Below, one piece after another: positions 56,541 to 64,000 of a stretch of 64,000 bases of DNA. This stretch comes from Physcomitrium patens (lineage: Eukaryota > Streptophyta > Bryopsida > Funariales > Funariaceae), in assembly GCF_000002425.4 (NCBI RefSeq), contig NC_037270.1:3199680-3263679 (forward strand), given 5' to 3'. The notes below the pieces were generated by a model. That model made no database searches, was not told where the DNA came from, and saw only the letters and a list, made by a program, of their open reading frames with translations. The stretch's first letter is position 1. Every line of letters starts with the position of its first letter. The position numbers and the translations under genes were made by a program.

Positions 56541-59500
56541 GCACACAAACATACATGCATGCATATGCATATGGATATATATATATATATATATATATAT
56601 ACTTTGTCATGCATTTGGACTGGTGATTGATTTCTTAACACTAGAACCCATTAAAATCAAACACTAATGCTAAAAACTAGTATGTGCGCATACAGTTGAT
56701 TGATTGATTGATTTATTTTACTTGTTGTAAATTGTTTAAACTGGGAATGAGCAATTTTTATTTATTTAGTGTAGATATCTGTTTAGTTCCGTTTGATATT
56801 ATGTTTACACCTGTAATAGTCATCAACGTTCATATATTCATAATTGTTAAATATAACATGATTAAAAAATCATCAATATAGTGGGCTTTAACTTCACCAA
56901 ATTTTACCTATAAAAGCAATAGAATGAGAACAGTGATCATCTCCATTCAAACAATTGTGTTGGTTGAAAAAAGTATACAGTTAGATCAACTGAAAGATGG
57001 GGTTTTTGTCAAAGGGCATTGTGCAAGGTTACAACTTTGCAACATTTTGTATAAAGCAGCATGTTTTAAGAAATAATTCTCGATTTTATATTGAACATTC
57101 AGTTGCTATGATATGCATTATAGATATTTGAATGGATATTTGAAATTTTATATTACTATTATTATTTTGTATGAAAGTCTAAATTATCTTGAATTCAATG
57201 TGAACACAAAATTAAACATCAAAATATTCACATAAGTACTTAATAACAAGTTAAAGAATAGAACCAACAAGTTCAACAAAAGTCAATACAAATAATGAGT
57301 TTTGCTAATGTGATTATATTATTTGCTACTACCACCACAATCCCTCATCCACCACATGTCATCTTTGTTCAATATCTTTTAAACCATTTGATTGAAAAAA
57401 TATTTTTTATATTAAAAAAAAAAAAAAAAAATTGTAAAAAAACATATTGAATAGGTGGTGGATTTTGGTGACAATAGCAAAAAATTGAGATGACATTAAC
57501 AATATCCTAAATTATACCTTAATGTGTATTTTCTCTTTGACTTTTAGGTTTCAAGTGATGCAAATTTGACTTAATAGAGTTTAGGGTGATAATTATAATT
57601 TAACATATTCAAATCTATTTCTCAAAAAAATATATATATATATATATATATATATCTATAGTAGTAGAAACCTGTGCCATTGGGCATGGAAAAGCTATAA
57701 ATTGATCTAGTGTACAAATTGTAAATTGAAGGTCTTTCTACAAGTTATGTGGGGTTTAACAACTTCATTGAATTTGGCTGATAAGAAGACTTCTTTATGT
57801 CTTTCTTTTATACCTAAGTTGTTTTATTATGTAGATATAAAGTTATCTGTAATGTACAGGTATTATTTTAAAATATACTATTATTAATTTCTTAGCACCA
57901 TTGTTTGGTCCTTTTTCAGTGTCAGGGGAAGGGATATTATACATATCCTTTTATTTCATACTAATTGGGTAACGGTTCTGAGAAAGTAAAAGGAGGAACA
58001 GATTGTACTTTTTTCTTTTTTCTTTATTTTATTTCCATATTTAGCTCCTGGTGTGAGCGTGGAATGGAGTGGAGAAAAGTAAAAATAAACAACTTCTAAA
58101 TATAACCACAAAATTTAATGCACTTCGAAGCATAATTTTCTCTCCCATAAAATTATAATTGTGTTTTTTTAATCTAAACTTACATATTTTCTTTGCCATT
58201 ATAAGTGCATGTGTTGTTTCAAACCACAATATCTCCATGTTCACATATTGTTTTTCAAATAATTCAACAGTTTATTGATGGTTTCCAAATAATTTAAGTG
58301 GATGCATCAAGTAAGGATATTTATTATTTATTTTGTTGAAGTCTTCAAAACATCTATCAAACATGTCTTGTCCAAATTTCTTTACAAAAAACTGAAAAAA
58401 TGTGGAATATTACACATTTACAGTGTTCAACTTCAACTCATTATTTGGAAAGTGCTGCATTGTTAAAGGTTGTGGAAGCCGAGGCATTTGATTTAGTAAA
58501 CTCCTCACATGTATTGTTACAACATCTGTAAATAAGCTTAATAAATCGTTAAATATAATCCATCACTTGCCAATAATTTATATATATTTATGTTTATTAT
58601 ATTTTTTTTCTTGCAAAATCATGGTTCCACAAGATACTACAATGCCATATTCTTGTAAGAACAAGTGTACCATCTTTTAAGAGTTCCATATTTATATTAA
58701 TCTGTTTCACTAATTTTTTCATTATGGAATACTCTTTTTAATTACTACATAAAACTTGATCATTAATGACATTTTTATCAAACATTACAAACTTTATCAT
58801 GTTATTGGCATCCATCATATCTTCTTTACATGACTACACACATAAAATTTTATATTTCACCTTTTGAAAGATTTCAATTAAGCATAATTGTAATATATAC
58901 ATATGTCACAATTTTAGAATCACAATAATGTTTTTATTAAAGCAACACAAGGACACAATACTCGAAATAATCTAAAAGAAAAAATTAAAACTATGAAGTA
59001 CATGATTCAAAGTTTTGGTAATTATATTTGGTTATTTAGTTTTTAGAATGCAAGAGCACCGTACGAATTATGATTCCTAAATTGTGACCCTAAACTTATC
59101 AAAGCATTATTCCAAAAACCAAAAAATCATTATAATTGGTAAGAATATATGTTTTAAGCATAATTTTGGAATGCTCAATATTTTTAGTCTTTCAAATAAC
59201 CATTCATTTCTTACATGTTATTTAAATACTATTTCTTATCTCATCATCACAGTTTTAAATGTAATTTATTTTATAAAAGTAAATAAAAAGTTAAATATTA
59301 TGCTCGTTGGTACTATATGCACATTTAATCACTAAGTATAAATTTTCATGTTTTTATTTATTGAAACACCATAAGTTTTAGAGATTCAATTTAAGAAAAT
59401 AAGAGAATAATCTATTAATCAACTCCTAGAAATGTTATTCCAATATCATTTTTTTGTTTTTTGTTTTAATTTCTTAAAAATTGATTTTAAAGTACTTTAA

Positions 59501-60379
59501 TTCAATTGATGTACTATTATCTCTAGGCACACTTAAAACATCAGCTTTTACATAACAATAAGTTTCTAAGATGTAATTTCTGATTAAAAAACAATGTGTT
59601 TTTTAGCCTGTGTAATTCTAATCTCTTTAAAATATATCAAAATATTCTAATATAAAGGTTGATCTAATTTTGTCATTTCTAAAAAACCATATTGTAATTG
59701 AAGCTGTTAAGACTTATTGAATTGAAAATATTGCTTACAAATAAATTCAGAAGTGGAAATTCGTCACTAATAAACATAGAAATTATATTGTCATATATCA
59801 TTTAGAAAATATAAAAAATATATACATAGCATATAATTTTAATAATGTAGATATCAAATATAATTTATTTTTAATAACAAAATGATTTTTTTGAGTATTT
59901 TCTAAAGAAATAGAGTAATTAAATTAAGTCAATTTTATATTTTTTAAAAGTTCATAATTTTCATAGAATAATATGTAATTACTTCTACTTTATAACATAG
60001 ATTATAGATATAAATACTTAATTCTAGATATGCTTAATTGGACATGAATTAAAATTTGAATGTCTTGTCCTTTGAAATTGCACTTGCCAATTAACTTTGA
60101 TAAGTATAATGGTAATGTGTCAAAACACCCTATTACATTACTACCCATTATTGTCTTAAATCTAATCTTGAATATAATCCACTATTGATAAAAATATTCT
60201 TTTGATTTCTAATATAGATATTTTAAGTAATTTCTAAATATAATAAGACCAAAATAATACACTTAAAAATAATGGATCTTTACTTATCTTTATTAGTTTC
60301 AACTTAGAATGACTTTATTGAATACAATAAAAATGAAGACATGCATCCTTTCTAATTTTCTTACTACTACTTAAAGAAC
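56541..60379. other. AT-rich desert with microsatellites
   Basis: I recognise no gene. TA runs lie at about 56577-56601 and 57629-57653, and an A run near 57414-57431 inside the MITE-like element at 57298-57508. The segment 58000-60379 probably includes the decayed downstream part of the - strand copia relic, but I could not read domains in it. Confidence 0.55.
57298..57508. mobile_element. MITE-like foldback element
   Basis: The left arm (about 57298-57359, with TTTGCTACTACCACCACAAT and CATCCACCAC) is the imperfect reverse complement of the right arm (about 57453-57508, with GTGGTGGATTTTGGTGACAA). The pairing continues with gaps towards the A-rich centre. No coding frame or clean target duplication is seen. 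Confidence 0.5.
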
Positions 60380-60475
60380 AATCGGTTTTTATTCAAACAT
60401 ATGTTGTGTTGTACTATTCTCAATTTTTATTTGGATCCAAACAACCACAACACTTTCTAAAATCTCTTCTAATAT

Positions 60476-60511
<36 letters not shown>

Positions 60512-60960
60512 CTTTGTTTTTTTATATTGCCAAACTTTGCTATAACCTTATCATTATAGAATAATTCTTCATTAAAAGTTACATCCTTATGTCTAATGAT
60601 TTTTCTACTTTGATAATCTCAAAAATAATAATAAAAAAAATCAGAACCATAAAAAATAAAACAAATATTTTTTAGCCTTGAAATCATGCTTATCCTTCTT
60701 ATTGGAATCTAATTGCATATATGAAATACAGCCAAATATACTTAAGCAAAAAAAATTGTCTTCTTTCATATCCAATAGAATTGAAGATTCTCAATTTATC
60801 AAGTAAGTTGTTGTGTTATATCTATCTAAAAATACTAAGGCAATCTTCAATGTATCTTCATGCTCCTTGCACATTCATTCAAAGTTTTATTTATCCTTTC
60901 AGCAATACTATTTTGTTCAAGAATTCTTAAGAGCAAAATAGGAATATTTTATCTCAAAGT
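60380..60960 (-). pseudogene. Ty1/copia integrase relic
   Basis: On the - strand, from 60930 leftwards, the reading LEQNSIAERINKTLNECARS is the classic copia integrase end (QNG.AER.NRTL.E.ARS). It is followed by the shifted LPKYF-type block and then ..RKIIRHKDVTFNEELFYND near 60560, the conserved R-V/I-x-x-S/H-RDV-F.E block. Stops and frameshifts are frequent and a pure T run (60479-60510) lies in the downstream part. RT could not be read further left. Confidence 0.75.
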
Positions 60961-61229
60961 AATATTACTTGGAAGGTGCCTACAACTATAGAATCTAGAC
61001 TTATCAAATGAAGCACATGCATAAGCAAGACAAACTCTACGTATACTAGATTATATCTTTATCAATTGATATACTAGACATAAAATAATTAAAACAAAAA
61101 ATGTCTTTATAGCTATAAACAATAATACAAAGAATGCCATGCTTTGTTTTTTGAGATGATATAATGACCAATATTAATATTGGACAATATTTAAAGAGAG
61201 GTGCAAAGTGTTCAATGGACCTTAGAAAA
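60961..61229. other. AT-rich spacer between two opposed copia relics
   Basis: I see no readable domain. It separates the - strand integrase relic from the + strand gag-protease relic. Confidence 0.5.
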
Positions 61230-62350
61230 TCATACTCATTGAAAAAAAATTTAATATGAAAAAACTAAAAAGTACAAGCATAGATCATTTTTGACTAATA
61301 CAAAGAAAGTTAAGGATTTATTAGAAGAAGTTGATATTTATTTTCATAAAGACATGATGATCAATTGCACTATAAAAAAAATCTTTTCAATTAATATGAA
61401 ATCTTTAAAATAATGACTTTAGACATAAATCAATTATTCACATATAATATTTTTGATTCAAAATTAATTATTGAATAAATATCTTTAAGCTTGGATTTGG
61501 AATCAAAGAAAATAAGTGAAGCCATGTTAAATCAAAAAGTTCTAATATATCAAATTACAAGACTACTAAGATACAAAAATCAACCACATGGATAATTTCA
61601 ATCTTAAAGTTTTTATGAACATTGATCTTCATATAATTTTCAAAAGTATGGATATTAATAATATTAAATAAAATTAATTCAATATTATAGATCACCTACT
61701 CATATCAATCAATAAAGCACTCATCATCAATCAAGGTTTAAATCTCAAGGGCTAATAAAGATAAGATCCAAAGAATGCAATTTATGTAAAAAAGTCTGCC
61801 ACTTCAAAAGAGAGTGTAAAATCAAGACTCATATTAATAAGGCCAAAGATTGGAAGTATTAAATTATTAAAAAAAAGACTCAATAAAACAAAATTTAAGT
61901 CTATTAAATAAAAATAAAGTCAAAAAAATTCTATTTTGAACCAGATCATGAATAATCCTCACATGAAAAAGATGATGCCTATCAAGTATAAGATGCATAC
62001 TTAAATTCCATTGAAGTGAATCCAATGGAATCCACCAACCGAGATGTCTTAGGACACTTAGATTCAAAATCTTCAAATCATATTATTAATAATAAAAAAA
62101 AAAAACCATTTTTATCACTTTCATGGCCATAGAGTCAAACCATTGGAAGATAAGGCTATTTGATTATAGGAGTGGAAAATATATCAATGCAAATAAGTTC
62201 TATTAAAATAAAAACCATTACAAATATTTATTTTTTACCTAATATTTTTAAAATTTTAACTTTTGTTGATTATACAAGCAATAAAGATTGGATTTTCGAA
62301 TTTATATTTAAAAGATACTACATTATAAAATATAAAATTAGTTCATTAGT
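61230..62350 (+). pseudogene. Ty1/copia gag-protease relic, truncated by gypsy copy 4
   Basis: The gag C-terminal half is at about 61290-61390 (KVKDLLEEVDIYFHKDMMIN). An intact zinc knuckle CNLCKKVCHFKREC (CX2CX4HX4C) is at about 61778-61820. The protease end is at 62160-62345 (GVENISMQISSIKIKTITNI, then YFLPNIF). At 62351 the copy 4 LTR interrupts it. Gag and protease order with a single CCHC knuckle fits copia. Many stops occur in the middle. Confidence 0.75.
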
Positions 62351-62889
62351 TGTTAAGGATATGAATCTCAAAGAAAGAAATCCTCAATACACTCTTGTGA
62401 TACTGAAAAGAATTAGAAAGTTACTCAGAGATAATATATTATTGAACTAGAATGGCTATTGCCAAAAACAAGGATATTAGAAAGTCTTAAAACAGGAGTA
62501 GGAACTAAAAATGCATTTCCAAGAGTGAAGAAGGCTACACTCTTACCTCCATATATACTCTTAACTAGGAGCTATGTAGTAATGTCCTATAGGATCTCTA
62601 AAACATATTGACTTTGCAAGATACATATCTTAAGTTGCAAAGCAAGTTTTTTATATGTGCACCACATAGTTAGCTTGTTCCATAAGCTATAAATACATGG
62701 TTAACTTATTGATTAAGTTTGTAGCCTACCAATCAACTACAAATACATGTTAAGTCAAAGTAGTATCTATGAAGCTTCTAAGAACTTTTTCTAGAAGGTA
62801 TTATGAAATTATCCTACATATATCTATTTTTATCTAATTCTACCTAATAATATAGGTATTTATTAGAATATATATGTATATCTATGATA
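62351..62889 (-). repeat. 3' LTR of gypsy copy 4
   Basis: On the + strand it starts TGTTAAGGATATGAATCTC and ends ATATCTATGATA (539 bp). The palindrome after the TATA box is decayed (CCAAGAGTGAAG / CTACACTCTTA). Confidence 0.85.
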
Positions 62890-62930
62890 TTACTATTTTT
62901 TCTAGGAATATGTTCCACAAAAAGCAGTCT

Positions 62931-63353
62931 TCATATATTGAAGAAATTCAAGATGTGAAAAATTATATTTGCTACATATTCTGATCTTTATTCTCTTTGA
63001 AGATAGTTAATAGGTCCTTTCAACCATTGATAATGTCTCATATCAAGGCAAAAAGATCACCTTGTTATTTAATCATTCTTAGAGCTTTCATAACTTCTTT
63101 CAAATAAAATATTTAAAACACCATCAAGAATTGTTCCTACCTCTAATAAAATCACCAAACATTGAGAGTTTCTTTCAAGATCATGATACCAAACATGTTA
63201 TATCTTTCCATCTATTAAAAAAAGAATATGTCATTCTTAAGGATCTTCATTTTAGTTACGTTATCTTAAAGATTGTGACAATTGTAATATCTCATCTGAT
63301 AAGTCAACAAATAAAAGTTCTTGAGTTGAATCTATTAGTTGTTGGTTCTCCAT
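62931..63353 (-). pseudogene. Extra ORF (ORF2) downstream of pol, copy 4
   Basis: From ATG at 63353 (MENQQLIDSTQE) to the TGA at 62931 is again 423 nt, the same as copies 1 and 2, with no net indel. Many stops are present. In two places CGA-type codons of copy 1 have become TAA. The identical length in three copies of different age indicates a single ancestral frame. Confidence 0.6.
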
Positions 63354-63479
63354 CTCTTTAGCATTACAAAAGCTACAAAGAAGGATAGAAGGTAGAATGT
63401 AATCTTTCTTTGATCTTATTTCTTTTATAGCAAAGATTTATAATTTCTTAATTTTTATAGATTTTGTCAATGAAAAGCT

Positions 63480-64000
63480 TCAATTTTCATTATTGTATTT
63501 ATAAATATTTTTGTTGGATCCTATGTGCATTCACTAATATTATATTTGTGCCAATGAACAAGATATTCTAACCTATTTTGGTGCCACCTTGAATGAAAGC
63601 CTTCTTGTACCTTGAAATCTTGATTATTATCCACTTTTATAGGAAGATGTGGCATTTGTTTTCTTTCGAAGATATTCAATGTCTTATATGGCTCAAGAAG
63701 AGACATGTGAAATATGGGGTGGATCTTCATAGACTTCGATAGATATAATTGATAAGCAACAAGATTGACTTATTTACTAATAAGAAAATATGTAAGCCTA
63801 TGATAGTCCAATTTGTCACAAAGATGAGTAGTCTTGATATTACATCAAAGTAACGATATCTTATCACTTATATTAAATTGTGGTTGTTCTTTGTGATAGG
63901 CATCTGTATTAATCTTTTGTTGTTCTTCAGCCCCTTTTAATTGTACCTTCATTGTTGCATGTAGCTCTGACAAAAAATTTGCTAAATCTTCTGCTACATG
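63480..64000 (-). pseudogene. gypsy integrase end and chromodomain, copy 4
   Basis: An open stretch at 63730-63521 reads MKIHPIFHMSLLEPYKTLNI and then the chromodomain core NRLEYLVHWHKYNISECT. Further right, the decayed integrase C-terminus (DKLDY-type and LRRN-type segments) continues to the window edge. It corresponds to 26190-26700 in copy 2. Confidence 0.82.

Larger units (their letters stand above)
62351..64000 (-). mobile_element. Ty3/gypsy chromovirus, copy 4 (3' part only)
   Basis: Reading from the right edge leftwards: the integrase C-terminal part, chromodomain, extra ORF, polypurine region and 3' LTR. It is inserted in a copia protease relic. The rest lies beyond the window, so its target duplication cannot be checked. 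It belongs to the same LTR subfamily as the solo LTR at 54190. Confidence 0.87.

Noticed and set aside
59084-59335. 83-codon frame in the AT-rich desert
   Set aside because: Ile, Asn and Lys-rich composition expected by chance in AT-rich DNA; no family resemblance.
1-64000. CRISPR arrays, bacterial operons, rRNA and tRNA genes
   Set aside because: Repeats here are LTRs, inverted repeats and microsatellites, without regular unique spacers. I saw no tRNA box pairs or rRNA sequence. Genes have introns and plant-type domains.

Overview
This is a nuclear plant genome window. It has three well-supported protein genes, all in short higher-GC patches: a plant-only LONGIFOLIA/TRM protein with DUF4378, an F-box/Kelch protein and an FHA-domain protein. 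They have GT-AG introns, and almost everything between them is AT-rich transposon debris. Degenerate plant-type telomere motifs (CCCTAAA) and a FAR1-like MULE transposase relic also fit a land plant. A bryophyte is my guess from the AT-rich, Ty3/gypsy-dominated intergenic DNA; this is inference and not proven. There are no bacterial operons and no CRISPR arrays, and I recognised no tRNA or rRNA genes.

Layout. 1-5066: 3' two thirds of a Ty3/gypsy chromovirus (copy 1, + strand), split by an inverted solo LTR with a perfect 5-bp target duplication. 5400-6720: MULE transposase relic (- strand). 6807-7760: GC-rich island without a recognisable gene. 10346-10546: MITE-like element. 11858-16594: six-exon TRM/LONGIFOLIA gene (+). 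16972-19635: four-exon F-box/Kelch gene (-), convergent with the first. 19935-32505: a Ty1/copia element starting 300 bp upstream of the F-box start codon; it is interrupted by a Tc1/mariner transposon (23468-31782), which carries a solo LTR (23703-24113) and a full-length gypsy chromovirus (copy 2, 25022-31422, -). Each level has a recognisable target duplication. 32511-39241: AT-rich desert, then the GC-richer upstream region of the FHA gene (39242-39781). 40881-45322: desert with a twin hairpin and a MITE. 45323-53782: gypsy copy 3 (+), inserted in a relic of its own family and itself interrupted by two opposite-oriented members of another repeat family, one of which holds a telomere-like array. 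54190-54726: another solo LTR. 55390-56530: second GC island. 60380-62350: two opposed copia relics. 62351-64000: gypsy copy 4 (-), running off the window.

Most interesting biology. The gypsy family appears to use Tf1/sushi-type self-priming instead of a tRNA primer. A 12-nt site directly after the 5' LTR is complementary to the predicted first 11-12 nt of the element's own transcript (31 nt from the TATA box) in both copies where it can be tested. The family also keeps a 423-nt extra ORF after the chromodomain, of identical length in three copies, with no function I recognise. The copia LTR pair, identical at insertion, has decayed very unequally: the gene-side LTR kept its GC and CpGs, while the far LTR has turned AT-rich. 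None of the retroelement coding regions looks functional; stops and lost catalytic residues are mostly C-to-T/G-to-A changes.
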